Origin: Parasitella parasitica
Lineage: Eukaryota; Mucoromycota; Mucoromycetes; Mucorales; Mucoraceae
Reading direction: 5' to 3'
DNA: 64,000 nt
Assembly (NCBI GenBank): GCA_025201805.1
Contig: MU619266.1
Span: 155,760 to 219,759, forward strand
Made by a program: the position numbers and the translations under genes. Positions 22,516-35,179 of this stretch are shown here, one piece after another. The notes under the pieces were generated by a model. That model saw only the letters and a program-made list of their open reading frames with translations. It did not search any database and was not told the origin of the DNA. Numbering within the stretch: the first letter of the stretch is position 1; every line of letters starts with the position of its first letter.

Positions 22516-23214
22516 ATGGGACTCATGCCTCCAGTTTCCAATAGCCCGACGATACAGAGCAATTATGACACCTTGATGAAAGATGCTCAAAACCTGATTA
22601 CTCGTAAAACCAACTTGGAACAAGAGTTGAAAGAATTGGAGATCGTCTTGACCAGTGCTGGTGTTGGTATGGATACACCGTTAATCGATAACGAAGGATT
22701 TCCTCGATCAGAACTTGATATACAGACCATAAGAACTAGCCGTAGTATGATTCATCGTTTAAGAAATGATCATCGCGAGATTATGCTTGAAATTGAGAAA
22801 ATCTTGCATCGAATTCATCAATTGAAGAAAGCAAATGGCGAGGCTACCGCCGATGCACCGTCATCTTCAACGTCCAACCCCCCAAATAATACTGCTAACA
22901 CTGCTGCTACCACTTTGACAGAACCTACGACTGTTGGCGGACCTATCGCTTACGCCGTAGTGAATGCTATTGCGCCTGATTCACCTGCTTATGGAGCGGG
23001 ACTACGTAGAAATGATCGTATTACACAATTTGGACACATCAACTCCACTAACCATGACCGTCTGCAAGCCATTAATAGGTTGATTATCGACAAGGAAGAG
23101 CAACAGATACCTGTTACTATCTTGAGAGATGAAATTCATCTTCAAATAGTCGTTACTCCAAGATCAGGATGGGGAGGACGAGGAACTTTAGGCTGTCATC
23201 TTTTACCGTTATAA
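22516..23214 (+). CDS. NAS2: 26S proteasome assembly chaperone Nas2/PSMD9 (p27)
   Basis: Single exon from ATG at 22516, 232 residues. The N-terminal part is a helical hairpin (YDTLMKDAQNLITRKTNLEQ and SRSMIHRLRNDHREIMLEIE), with the family-typical GMDTPLIDNEGFPRSELDI between helices. After a Ser/Asn/Thr linker comes a PDZ-like domain (VNAIAPDSPAYGAGLRRNDRI ... VVTPRSGWGGRGTLGCHLLP), ending with the conserved GWGGRGTLGCHL signature. Nas2 chaperones the Rpt5 ATPase during base assembly. Length matches the family (about 220). A T-run (22470-22482) lies 33 nt upstream of the ATG. I chose the first ATG after this run. Confidence 0.95.
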   Translation: MGLMPPVSNSPTIQSNYDTLMKDAQNLITRKTNLEQELKELEIVLTSAGVGMDTPLIDNEGFPRSELDIQTIRTSRSMIHRLRNDHREIMLEIEKILHRIHQLKKANGEATADAPSSSTSNPPNNTANTAATTLTEPTTVGGPIAYAVVNAIAPDSPAYGAGLRRNDRITQFGHINSTNHDRLQAINRLIIDKEEQQIPVTILRDEIHLQIVVTPRSGWGGRGTLGCHLLPL

Positions 23215-26200
23215 ACGAACGAATACGCAAGTGAATAAATTAAACCCTGTATTATTATCATGATGTACATAATTGATTCCTTGTGAATTCCTTGCAGATT
23301 GACTTTTTGTGCGTATGTTTGTTTGTTTTGCTAATAAAAATCTGGGCATAACGTTTCATTAATCGGTATTTGTAGTACATGGTGAATGATGGATATTTTA
23401 CAATTGTAACTGCATTCAAGACCCCATTTAGGGTTTTTTTTTTTTTTTTTTACGAGTATTGATGTTGCAACTGCTTTCTAATTTCACTTCTTCAACGGAA
23501 ATGACTTCAAGATTTCAGTACTATAGTTGACATGGCGAAAGCATCAACGAGCCTAATTCTTTTTCATATTATTTCACATGTATGTCTCGGCAACATTGAA
23601 ATTTTATTTATCGCAGTTGTGATTCATAGTCTGTGATCTTGACTGCAAAACTGAGCAATGAATCATTTCAGTTGAAGTATATGGACGTATTTGAAATTCC
23701 AAAACTGAAGCATTATATATGATATAGGCTGCTTGAAAGCAGCCTGACCAAAACAATCAAACGATGGAACAACACTACAGTTTATCTATCAATTAGGAGA
23801 TAAGATATACCATTAGAACCAACCCACCACTATTGAGGAAAAGATGAACGCTTTTTCAGAACTCTTTAGCTAGTTATATTATATATGATTTCACGGTAGA
23901 CATTGAGATAAATGTAAATGATAATTAAGCTATGTACGAACTGTCGACGGCAAGACAGATTCGTATTAAGAATAAATGCTATAGTCAACCATCTTTATCT
24001 TCATCGACATCGACATTCAACCTTTTTTATTGCTTCCCATCATCACACTACACCATGATAGAATATTTCCTTATTTTCAAATTGAGTATTTTAATGCTGG
24101 CCATACAAAATCTTAAAAAAGCATATTGATTTTCTCAATTTTCCCAATTTTCATTGCTGAATAGCTCAAAAAAGTAAAAAGTAAAAAGTATATTTCATAT
24201 GCATACGAAGTATTTCAAAAACTACTTGAGCAGCTTTTTATATTGGCAATTTGAAAAATCGACTTTTGAGATACATTTCTAACAAAATAACCACAAATTA
24301 ACCATTTATAAAGCTAATCAATTGATTAATTACATCAAAAGCTACACACAAATATTTTATTCACAACTGCAGCTAAGTATTCCTGCCAAAAAAAATCCAT
24401 TTTAAGCCAAATTTTGGCCCTAGGGTCAAAAGCATAAAATATAAATCACTTTTCTCGGCCAAAACGCACCATTCTATAGGTATTTAGTAGCTCTATATGT
24501 GTATGGTAAACATGTATAAACCCAATACTTTGCTCCTTTGGAGTTCATGAAAAAAAAAGTCTGCTCTCTGCCCAAAACATTTGAAAAAACAAAGTGGTTT
24601 GTAGACTTTTTTAGAAACTTAAATACGTTTTACTTGTGCTTGCCGTAGAATCATGCGTTATAAAATCGGCAAAATCTTATGTTGGCGATATCTCGACAAC
24701 AAAGATAGATATATAAAAAAAAATGTAGCGTGGATTAACATTTAAAGTAACAAAGATAGGATATATCTTTGTTTGGCTCCAAATCCATACTTAAAATGAT
24801 CCTGAAGGTCATCCCAGAGTTGAAATCTGAAAATCCAATGTGAGATTTGGGATCCAGAAAGTGTATGTCGTAAATAATGATCAAAGATCAATGAAACTTA
24901 TAAATGCTGTAAAGTAGAGCAAAAAAGGTAGGATTTAGCATCCATCACTTGATATTCTGTAAAGGCATTAGACATTTGATAGTATACATTTAAGCGGGGA
25001 AAAAGGCGATGGTTTAGTTTGTGTGGCATTTGTTTCGGTCAAAAATAAATCTATATACGAATGGCTTTCAAGGCCATATTTTACAGTATCTCAGCTATCG
25101 ATTCATGTTAAGAAGAGATAATCAAGTTGCTTATGGGGCTCGTGTTTTTCCCTTCTATTGAAAAGTGGTACACACAGGCAATTATTCCGATATTTTGTAC
25201 CTATAGAAGGACTATTCTTTTTTGAATCATTTAAAGATTATCAGAAAAAGAGAAAAGAGGGAAGTAGCTACTCATATAAAATCTAGCATTAAATGAGTAA
25301 AGGAAAATATGCAGCATGAGCTATATAGTTAACTTTATCATATACAAGAAAAATGCTCTTGTTTTTGTAAAAAAGTCAAATGTTATTCTCTGCTTCTAGA
25401 CCACCCAACCAAAATAGCCTGTATAAATATGTTACTACGTCGCCTAATCTAGAATATTGTGTAAATTATCATATCCATACAGATATTACTCTCCATTCCA
25501 AGGCTCCTTTTATTTTGTTTGAAATTTCTTAAATGCGATGGGATTTTGTATATATATATATATATATATATGTACAATGTACATTACAAGATTGATTTGA
25601 AAGTTATGACTGAAAATGCACATATATACAATAATAATACATGCCAGTCGTTTTTATAAGCCATCTCTCCTCCACAAAGATGGAGCATGAATGTGCGTCG
25701 TGAAAAGGTAGACATATCTCATTTATCTGATAATGCGTATGCGTATATAATTTATAAAAACATTGCCAAGGTAAAGATTATTGCTTTGGAGGTAAATCTG
25801 ATAGTGCAAATTTGAGGCAGAGAAAGCTTCTCGATAAGAGTCTTATCAGCAACGTGTACCTAAACCGCTTTTGTCTGAAGATCATTTTTAAAGTTCGTTC
25901 GGGCCCTTCACACTGCGCTACCCTCAATCAAATATACTTTATATATTTATTGAGGGCTTCTTTTAGGTACATAATTAGGTAGTATATACAGAATGGTATA
26001 TGTTTAGGATTTTTAAGAACAAGTCTGGTCTAAGCATAGCAAAAGCACGGCTTTGAAGAGGAACAGACCATTTGCCCGCGGCAACATAACCAAATTGATC
26101 GACTGCAAACAGAATCTAGAATTTCATCTTTCCATCTTTAAAACCCTCGAAAAAAGCTAGCCATTGTGTGTAACGAAAACCGACAAAGTTTATATTACAT

Positions 26201-26470
26201 AGACTCGAGTCCCCTCCCCCCCCCTCTCCGTCTCATTGATGGAGCGTGGGGTTAGTCGTACTTTGTGCGCATATCTTTTCTATTTCAGTGATCCCCCGAA
26301 TGTGATTTTCAAACTGTCAAAATAAGAGCGGAGATGGAGTTATTATTAGTTTTTAAGTGGGACCCCATTTGGCTGGGATGAATTACAAAACGATTTTAAC
26401 AGCATCATTTATTAGACAATGATATTGGGTATATATATTTGAATGAATGGGATGGAATAGAAGGCAGAGA
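23215..26470. other. 3.2-kb gene-free AT-rich region
   Basis: No ORF with recognisable coding content is present. It contains many A/T runs, a TA dinucleotide microsatellite at about 25549-25572, and a C-run near 26214-26226. No terminal repeats, transposase motif or tRNA could be identified by eye. It could be intergenic, a decayed element, or harbour non-coding RNA. Confidence 0.5.
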
Positions 26471-26809
26471 TTACTTGGTTGATTTACGAGAATGTTGGAT
26501 GGTTGTCAAAAAGCGTTTTAATTTTGACTTCTTGGGTTTTGATGAGCCCTGGAGGGAGTAGATAGTAGAAAACGAGTCTGAGTGGATTAACGGAGGGTCG
26601 TTACTCTTGACGCTGGTTTGTGATTTCGATTTATAATTACATTGGTTTGTGGAAACTGAGGATAGCAATGACACTTGAGCATCCAGTGTTTCTGAGGACG
26701 ACGAGAAGAATGATTCGGATGTGGATGATGCTAATGGTGAGCTCGGCTCAGATTGCGAAAATTGCCAATGCTCGTTGATTTCGAAATGTTCTGTAAAACG
26801 CGAAGTCAT
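26471..26809 (-). CDS. hypothetical small Ser-rich protein
   Basis: From ATG at 26809, 112 residues; an open frame extends upstream without stop to 26866 but lacks a better ATG, and splice-acceptor-like CAG sequences near the start mean an upstream exon is possible. The middle is Ser-rich (SSPLASSTSESFFSSSSE) and the C-terminus is Lys/Arg-rich (KPKKSKLKRFLTTIQHSRKSTK within the last 25 residues). No family is recognised. An antisense frame at 26721-27104 is also open for 127 codons, so strand choice is uncertain; the minus frame was preferred for composition. Confidence 0.4.
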   Translation of the reverse strand: MTSRFTEHFEINEHWQFSQSEPSSPLASSTSESFFSSSSETLDAQVSLLSSVSTNQCNYKSKSQTSVKSNDPPLIHSDSFSTIYSLQGSSKPKKSKLKRFLTTIQHSRKSTK

Positions 26810-27769
26810 TCTGCTATATATCAGGTTGAAAAATAGAAAAGGAAGAGAATTTACTAGTCCAGGCAACAGTTCATTCAGGAACTCTTTGTATTTATACTCT
26901 AAAATTTGGAACTCACGCCGATCAACCCAGATCCCTGCTCAGATTGAAAATAAATTGAATATGGAAATATGCAAGACATGGTTCAATGCAAGCAGATTTG
27001 ATTCAAGATCAAATGATAGTCTAATATGCCTACCAATCTTGAGAGTGGCGCTACTTATCACCACACTAACATATAACATTGGCTGCTACACATGTATAAA
27101 GTAAGCAGTTTTCTTCGTCATAAGAAGCCCATTATAGATTCACATATACAAACAGCGATGACTAGATCTGGTTTATAAAAAAAAAACACGAGTGAAACTA
27201 AACAAAACAGATGTATTCTTAAACTTGTACATAAGTGTTACGATATGTGGCAAAATAAAAAAAAAATGTCAGGATATCTTTGATGCAAAGTTTCAAAAAG
27301 AACTTTCTAATCCAAGATGCTTAACATGCAATTTAGCCTGGTCATTTTTAGTTCAAGAAAAGTTTGATAGCTTATCATACAATGAATAAGCTGCCACTTT
27401 CCATTAATTCTGTCGAGTTAAATTCTTTATCGTTGAAGTAAGGTTTGCAGCCTATAATTGTACCGTTCTTGAAAAGACTGGAATATTCCTACTAGTTTAT
27501 CTGTGCAATTTTAGATCATGACATTATCTATTTCAGAATTATAGCTCGTGTGCCACCGGTCTTATTTTATGGGATCTGCAATGAGTTTCGTTTTCCGAAT
27601 GCTTTGACCATTCAAATTGGAGGCATCCTTTGTGTGTATTCAAAGTGTGAACGTTATGACGAAATACAACCTTCGAGTATATATATATAATTGGCTATTG
27701 GGTTTTATTTAATTGATGATTTAGTTGGAAGTATGGTACAAAATTAAGAGATTATTGAGCAAATAATGA
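26810..27769. other. spacer before urease 3' end
   Basis: No gene is recognised. The plus-strand open frames here (26721-27104, 27192-27389) have no motif. Confidence 0.45.
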
Positions 27770-30741
27770 TTAAAACAGGTATACAGACTGCGTCAATGGC
27801 AATGAAGATACAGGATCACATACGCATTCTTCACCATCCGCTTGAACTTTATAAGTTTCAGGATCGACAGTAATTTTCGGCATAGCATCATTTAGTTTCA
27901 TGTCCTTCTTGCTAACTGTACGACAACCCTTAACAGGTTCAATCTTTTTACGCAGATTATAGCTTTGAACAACGCCTTCGTCGATAGATAGTTGAGAAAC
28001 AAACACTAAGCAAGACACGCCCAAGCTGGATGCATTGGCACCATACATGGGCCTGGAAATAATCGGTTCTGTGGTTGGAATAGATCCATTTGCATCGCCT
28101 TGAAATAATAGGATAAAATGTTAGGATACACGGTCATGTGTAATATTTGTCCTTTGTACATACCCATTTGACCCCAAACGATGACACCAGCCTTTAAAAT
28201 AAGCTCAGGCTTGGAACCAAAGTATTCTGGCGTAAAGCACACCAAGTCGGCTACTTTGCCAACTTCAATAGAGCCGACAGCATGGCCAATACCATGAGCG
28301 AGAGCACTAGAAAGTACCACAACCGATCAGTACACACAACAAAACATACCGTGTATTTGCAGACAACTTACACATTAATCGTGTACTTTGCAATGTATCT
28401 TCGGATTCTAAAGTTGTCACCTTCCTCCAGCTGATCTTCTTTCAAGGTGCCGCGCTGTTGTTTCATTTTGCTGGCTGTTTTCCAAGTACGCAGAATCACT
28501 TCGCCGGCTCTGCCCATGGCTTGTGAATCTGAGCTAATCATACTAATAGCACCAATATCATGTAGCACATCCTCAGCAGCAATTGTTTCTGCGCGAATTC
28601 TACTTTCAGCAAAGGCCACATCCTCAGGAATAGTCTTTGATAAATGATGGCAGACCATCAGCATGTCGACATGTTCGTCTAATGTGTTTGCAGTAAATGG
28701 TCGCGTTGGATTGGTGGATGATGGAAGAACGTTGGGCTCGCTACACACAGTGATGACTAAATTGCACAGAAATGAATAAGCATAATTTACATAAATACAC
28801 GTAGCAAAAACCTACTGTCAGGCGCGTGTCCACCACCAGCACCTTCACTATGATACGTATGAATCGTTCTGCCCTTGAAAGCGCCAATAGTTGATTCAAC
28901 AAAACCAGCTTCGTTCAAGGTATCTGTGTGGATAGTCGCTTGAACATCCAAATCATCACACACTTGCAAGCACGCGTCAATGGCAGCAGGAGTTGTGCCC
29001 CAGTCCTCATGCAATTTTAAACCAAGACAGCCAGCTTTGATATGCTCGACCAGCTCCTCCTTGTTTGAACAGTTTCCTTTGCCCGTGAAGCCGAAATTCA
29101 AGGGAATATCGTCTGTGGCTTTCATCATCATTTCGATATGGTGATTTCCCGGGGTGCATGTAGTTGCGTTTGTTCCCGTGTTGGGACCAGTGCCGCCTCC
29201 GATCAACGTGGTTACGCCACTTGAAAGAGCCTAAAATGATGTATATAAACAGTAAATATTTCTATTCAAAGAAAACAAGCTTTGGGCAATATAATTTTTT
29301 TTTTTGTATATACCTCGTAACACAGCTGAGGGCAGATATAATGAATATGAGAATCAATAGCACCTGCAGTAAAGATTTTACCTTCGCCTGCTAATGCTTC
29401 TGTGCCAGCGCCAACGACCATACCAGGGGTAACGCCATCCATTACGTCTGGATTACCTGCTTTACCAATACCAGCAATAAGGCCCTTTTTGATACCAATG
29501 TCAGCCTTGTAGATGCCGGTATAATCAATAATCAATGCGTTCGTGATGACCAAATCAAGCACATCTGCATCTAATTTGCCTGTTGCCTGGCCCATGCCTT
29601 CACGAAGAACTTTACCGCCGCCAAACTTGCACTCATCGCCGTACACTGTAAAGTCCTTTTCAACACGAGCCCATAATTCGGTGTCACCCAATCGCACCAG
29701 ATCGCCAGTGGTGGGGCCGAAATGATCGGCGTAATACTCTCTGTCTAAAGTGTTTGATGTAGGTGCAGGCAAAAGGGGCGCAAGTGAATCATGTTTAAAT
29801 CCCTTGGTCATGATTGTATTGATTATATCTGGTAGTCGAATAAAGTCAACAGGCCCTGTTGCCAGTCCGTTACCGCCTGTGATGATTTTGTTGCCTGATA
29901 TCTCGACCAGCGTTATAGTCTTGAAATCTCCTGGCTCAAATCGGACAGCTGAGCCTGCAGGAATGTCCAACCTCATACCATATGCAAGGGCACGATTGAA
30001 ATAGAGAGCAGCGTTGGCTTCTATGAAATGATAGTGCGATCCTACCTGGTGATGTGTAAACAAGCAATCGAGCAAACTACATCAGTATAATCTCTCACTC
30101 GCATACAAGGAACAGTTCCGCGCTTTTCTTACCTGAATCGGGCGATCTCCGTAGTTTGTCACAGATAGCGAGAGTCTTCTTCGACCTTCGTTTAATTTGA
30201 TCTTTCCAGGCTTAACGATGATGGCACCAGGAGCATCTCTTGCTAGCACTTGCGGCGGCAGTGGGAACTTTTCTTCTGAAGGCAGAGGAAAGAATGTGCC
30301 GTATAGGGCCATCTCGAGATTGCCGCTGTCTGTGCAAATTGGATCGTGAACAGTGACCAGATAGGTGCCATCAGGAAATGTGCCTTCAACCTGCACCTCG
30401 TGCAATGTCTGGAAAACTTCGGGCATAACGTGTCTCCGTCCCAGCATTTGCTTGCCAATGTCCATCAATTGAGCCACAGAGTAGCAGCCGTCTCTCATCA
30501 GCTCCAGCAACTGTGATGCAATCAATGCGGTTGCTTCGGTTCTATTCAGCTTGATGCCTCGTGCCAAACGTTTTTGCGCCAGAAAACCAACTTTTTTTTT
30601 TTTTTTTTTTTTTACCAAGTAGATGTGTTAAATGCGTTTGTTTTGTTTTGTTTTTTGATAATGTGATTTCTACGAAATCATGTCATGTAAGCTACCTTGG
30701 TGCAGTAACAGTTTATCGATTTCTCTTGGTATCAAGCGCAT
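27770..30741 (-). CDS. URE1: urease (single-chain fungal/plant type)
   Basis: Seven exons: 30696-30741, 30133-30590, 29314-30045, 28816-29230, 28372-28756, 28164-28306, 27770-28098; 835 residues, the usual fungal length, all phases exact. Urease hydrolyses urea to ammonia and carbamate with two nickel ions. Order is gamma, beta, alpha regions fused: start [15 protein letters not shown] and [12 protein letters not shown] (gamma), [25 protein letters not shown] (beta), [14 protein letters not shown] onward (alpha). Nickel and active-site segments are visible: [10 protein letters not shown], the carbamylated Lys in [31 protein letters not shown] and MVCHHL. The first exon has only 15 codons; its intron ends with an acceptor directly behind a 22-A run. 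Accessory proteins (UreD/F/G types) are not in this window. Three GATAA cores lie upstream. Confidence 0.97.
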
Positions 30742-30871
30742 TATATGTCTTTGGGCAAAAGAGAGAGAGAGAGGGAGAAAATAAAATAGAAAAAAAGAAT
30801 GCAAAAAGACACATTTGGTATTTAAACTTTTCCCTTTTGGCTGCTCTCAAGCACTATTCCATGCGCAGAAA

Positions 30872-30915
30872 GATAAGCTGATAAACCGGGTTATTCCCTT
30901 TTCATTAAGATTATC
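30872..30915. promoter_or_regulatory. GATAA cluster upstream of urease
   Basis: GATAA occurs at 30872-30876 and 30880-30884 on the plus strand and at 30911-30915 on the minus strand, 131-174 nt upstream of the urease ATG. Nitrogen-regulatory GATA factors (AreA/Nit2 type) favour closely spaced GATAA pairs and commonly control ureolysis genes. Motif presence is seen; function is inference. Confidence 0.45.
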
Positions 30916-31142
30916 TATTTTGCTGTCTCTTGTGACACTTTTGTATAATTGTCAAATCTATACCAATTAGAGTGAAAGATACGATTTTTTATTCCGTGTG
31001 TAGAAAAAAAAAAAGGCTTATTAAAATAGACTTTGTATTACCAACAATAGGTTTATCTCCTCCCCTCACCGTTCCGTAAGCAACCATGTTTTGAACCTCA
31101 TCCTTATCTTTTCGTGATTTGTAAATGGCATTGCATCTGAAA

Positions 31143-32594
31143 TTATTCGTGGTAGAGAGAAGATGCTGAGGAAGACGTTTCCTGCAAGCGATGGATGTCG
31201 TTGATATCCTGCAGGATCCATTTTTGCACACTCAGCATTGCTGAATGAGATTGATCAAAGTCAAATGCTTGAAAATCGTGCACCATGTCCTAAACGTGGG
31301 TGGGAAAAAAGTTCAGGCAAATTTCTATCAGTACTTTTGTGCCTGGATAAACTACCTCGTATTCTTCATGCTTGAATACCGTTACATGACAGTCTTCAAA
31401 TTTAGTCGCAAACGAGCGAACTTCATCTTTCATTGTTTCGCACCCACCCGACTGAATCAAAATGGGGGGTAAATGGTCAAAATGGCTGACATACAGCGGC
31501 GATGCGTATGGGTGTCGATTCAAGCCAAAATATGTATCAGTGCCCAGGTAAAATCTTGCTGGATTCATAATAGTGCTCATATTTGGACGACATGGTAAGT
31601 AGTCAAAAATCTCTGATTCTACCCAACTTGGATGGCCATAGGTCAGATCCACCCAAGGCTACACATAAAAAAAACACAAGGTTAGTCGTCTCGTACATTT
31701 GAACAGATATACGCCTATGTGCATACTGAAAAGAGAACACATGTTTCTGGGAGTGGATACTGGTGATCTCGAAGGTAGATCAAGAGCGACATGGCTAATC
31801 CCCCACCTGCGCTATCGCCTACCACTGTAATGTTATGTGGTTTAATCCCGTAGTCATAAATCAAGTGGAAGTATGCTTGAACCGCATCATACAGAGCCCC
31901 CGGAAATTTAGTTTCTGGTGCTAACCTATAGCTTATGGCTTTATTCTGATTAGATCTAAACTTGTTTTTATATAGCTTTCTACTTACAAAATACTCCTCG
32001 ATTCACGTATTTGGTAAGTTTTTCGGTAAATGCAAGATAGCAGAACCAATCTTTGAAGCAGTAACCACCACCGTGAAGGTAAAGGACAACTTTTTCTTGA
32101 GTAACTTTCTGCTGTGCCTGTTGCTTCTCAGTTGGAGGCAGATTCCATTGTGCATCGATAGTACGAGTGCCATCTTCAGATAAATCGCACTCCTCCAGAA
32201 TCCCTGGCAAGTTCAGTTTGGAAACTAGAAATGGACAGGCAATATATTTTGATTCATCGTGGTGGAGCAGTTTTGGCAAGTTCATTAGTCTTCTCCAAAA
32301 TGCAAGACTTGCACATCGAAAGCTGGATCGCAGAGCATGCAAAAAGGCCACGGTAAATGCTGTTAAAACATCCCATGTAGGTCTCTTGGGTTGCTTGACC
32401 AAGTGTTTATAAATGTCCATATAAAAAACCCCTACGCTGATGGGCACATAATACAAAATTTGCCATAAATCCCACCACATACTAGGGTAATTGGTGCCAT
32501 CCATGTCGTCTTTATCAGGCGGCTGAGAGTATTTTTTACTGGGCAAGCAACAGCCTTCCACAGTACATCTTTTTCCTCTTCGTATTCTAGCCAT
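31143..32594 (-). CDS. HSL-family alpha/beta hydrolase (esterase/lipase)
   Basis: Exons 31988-32594, 31727-31938, 31356-31658 and 31143-31289; 422 residues. The hormone-sensitive-lipase signature is complete: oxyanion motif LHGGGYCF, nucleophile serine in GDSAGGGLAMS, and the catalytic His in MVHDFQAF; YRLAPE follows the intron as in the family. The N-terminal 100 residues contain a probable membrane or interfacial helix (WQILYYVPISVGVFYMDIY), as in ER-anchored fungal steryl/acyl deacetylases such as Say1-like enzymes. Substrate is unknown. The third base triplet TAA at 31143 closes the frame; coding-like sequence just downstream (to about 30989) could be an alternative last exon through a GTCTTC donor near 31180. 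The gene lies about 0.4 kb from urease and points the same way. Confidence 0.85.
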
Positions 32595-35179
32595 TTTTTT
32601 TTTACACAGAATATTTAACAGAATAAGAAGCATATTGTTTGAACAGGGCAAATAAATATAGATGATCCCAGTTTGCTTATGATACCACCTCTGATTCCTA
32701 TTGATTAACCGAGTCATATCCCGATTACTTTTCTGATCCTATACAATACGAAAACATGTCTGATAGTTCCCGGACAATTACCCGATCCTTGCTGGTCTTG
32801 CCGAACGATAAACGCTGTCAAATTTTCAAGTTGCTATACTGAACGAAATCTCGGCTGATGTGTCCCTCATATCTTTTTTTTTTTTTTTTTTTTTTTGTCC
32901 TCTTCATATCATAGCAACAGTTCCTGATTTTTTTTTTAAAAATCCGCAGATCAGGATATTGCAGATTTGTTGTTATGTTGTTGAGCTAAATTTTGTTTAT
33001 TTGATTGCTAAGAAGTATCTGGAAAAACGGAGATTTGAACCTTATTTTCTTTCTGTGTTCCTGAACCGATATTTTATATATCACTCGCAATAAAATAATT
33101 GCTTCAAGACAGTTGAAGCAAATAAGCAATTTGAAGGCTCCTCTCCCCTCGCATTGGATACGGCAACTCCCCACAAAATATGTAAGGAACTCCTCGCCTT
33201 GTCCCAGTATTCTCCTTCAAGTCGATGTGTGTAATTTATAATTTTAGATTTGTATTACCATCATGTTTTTTTTTATTATTATTATTTTGACGATAATAGA
33301 GAAGAAGAAAAAATATGTGTGTAATTAATAAAAAGTCAATATACGCATTTTACGAGGAGATGTATTTACGTAATTCTTAAACAAGTTAGCATATTCAAGT
33401 TGTGCGTCTCCAAACAAATTCTATATAATTAAAAAACCTTGGAGAACAAGATACTGTACCTTTAAGGAGACGATTATATTGTTGCTTCTATGTATAGTTA
33501 TGCTAGATATATATGCTCTCCAAAGCTTTACATGTAAGTTTTACATTCATACATACAGAGTGCATGCTTTTGTATAGTCAAAAAATATCTTTTTTCGCAT
33601 TAAGAATATTCTAGTCTCGTAAACATTGATATACAGCCGATCACTTATCTAATGGCTTAACATCTAAAAAGAAGTAAGAAGGGTGTACTTTTAATCACCA
33701 AGGTCCATGTTATGGGATTTCACTGTTATTGTGTAACTCGGAGGTAGGAGGCTTGAACTTTAATCATTTTCGATTTAGTGCTGTACAACCTTTTGTCAAG
33801 TCTAGTACTGTTAGTGTGAAAATGCTTAAAAAGTGTACTCGATCGCACATTTGATTGGTATCCAGTAGACTTGGACTATCGCTAGGGGGAAGAAAACGAG
33901 TACGAAAGAGAGCGACAGAGAGAAGACGAGAAAGCGAGGAGATTCAGGGAGATGGAAAGGGAAGGCGAGTTGCCTAAATAAGAGATTGTAAGCAAGAATG
34001 TGCGATAAACCACGGACACTTGTCAATTTCAATCTGAATAAACTGTTACATATGTCTAGATGCTGTTGATCCATAATCGACACGACCTTTTTTTTCTATT
34101 TTTTTTTTTTAATTTTAACACGCTCTTGCAATGGCTCTAAATCTGTATCATTCTTAAGTGTGTGTATGTGTGTTTACAGGCACAAATCTTTAGTTTGCAG
34201 CATTGTCATGACGTTTTGTCAATAACATAACAACAAGAATAACAGCAGCAAGAAAAAGGGAGGCGGCGTTGTCTGTACATGTACGATATAAATATACATT
34301 TCAATGTCGCGTACTTACGATAACATATCAAAGAAAATACGTAATTATGTATCATTTCGTACATGGACCAAGCTATCGTAATAGGGGATAGATTGTGTGT
34401 TATCGTAGCTATACCCTCAGTCTGTATTACTGTTTTTGTCGTTATACATATCGAATAAAAAGAAGACAGGAACTTTTACACAAAAGGGGAACACACAACT
34501 ACCACTATGAGTTAGTCACTATAAGATTTTCTCCCTTGACGAATGCCAATGCCTCCCTTTCTCTTTCTTTCTTTCTCGCTCGGCATCTCTCTTTGACACA
34601 CTGTCTAGCCCGTCGTTCATCTCTCTATTATTAACGTTCGACAAGGCTTAACCACTAATAGAAATTGTCAATATTTTCCTGTCATGACAATGATCTCTAC
34701 TCCTGAATGTTGGAAAAACTTGATCGTTGTTTACTATATATGACATTGCCACACTTTGTTTCTTTACAATGGAAACAAACTGTAAATCGCCCCCCCCCTT
34801 CCTCTCCCCTCAATTGTCTTTGCGTTTCTTTGATGTACATGATACATGTAACTAAAAATATTTTATTGCGTAAAAAGAACGTTTTGACGATAATTTAAAT
34901 TAAAAAAAAATACACTCATCTTTGTTGTTTAACGTGTAACAAGCACAAATTTGAATTGACTACAGCCAACTTTGGTAAAATCTAGTAGGAATTGGTGCAA
35001 CATGAAATATATATATACCATGGCGAAACCAAGCATAACAAAACAAAGGCAAATCATCCCTAGCTGTTGGGAACCTAATTGAAGCTTTTTGTATATAAAA
35101 AGACTGGATAAATCTTTGCTTCTTTTCTTCCTTTTTTTTTTTTTCTCTACTTTTTTTTTTCCCTTCTTTTATTCACCCC
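32595..35179. other. 2.6-kb gene-free region
   Basis: No supported gene. Short open frames at 32860-33093 (plus, beginning with a poly-Phe from a T-run), 33826-34083 (minus) and 34395-34898 (plus) have no motif. A C-run lies at about 34790-34798. A CT-rich tract and T-runs (35130-35160) lead into the CP2 gene start. Confidence 0.5.

Noticed and set aside
17050-26780. Identical 18-nt sequence (gccaatgctcgttgattt) near 17053 and 26763, both encoding INEHW on the minus strand
   Set aside because: The surrounding sequences differ completely and a chance match of this size in 64 kb is not negligible.
26721-27104. 127-codon plus-strand frame antisense to the Ser-rich protein
   Set aside because: No motif or homologue; the antisense frame has more protein-like composition. 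Not fully excluded.
33000-33120. Possible tRNA-like 'ttgaacc' arm
   Set aside because: No cloverleaf or conserved A/B boxes could be assembled by eye.
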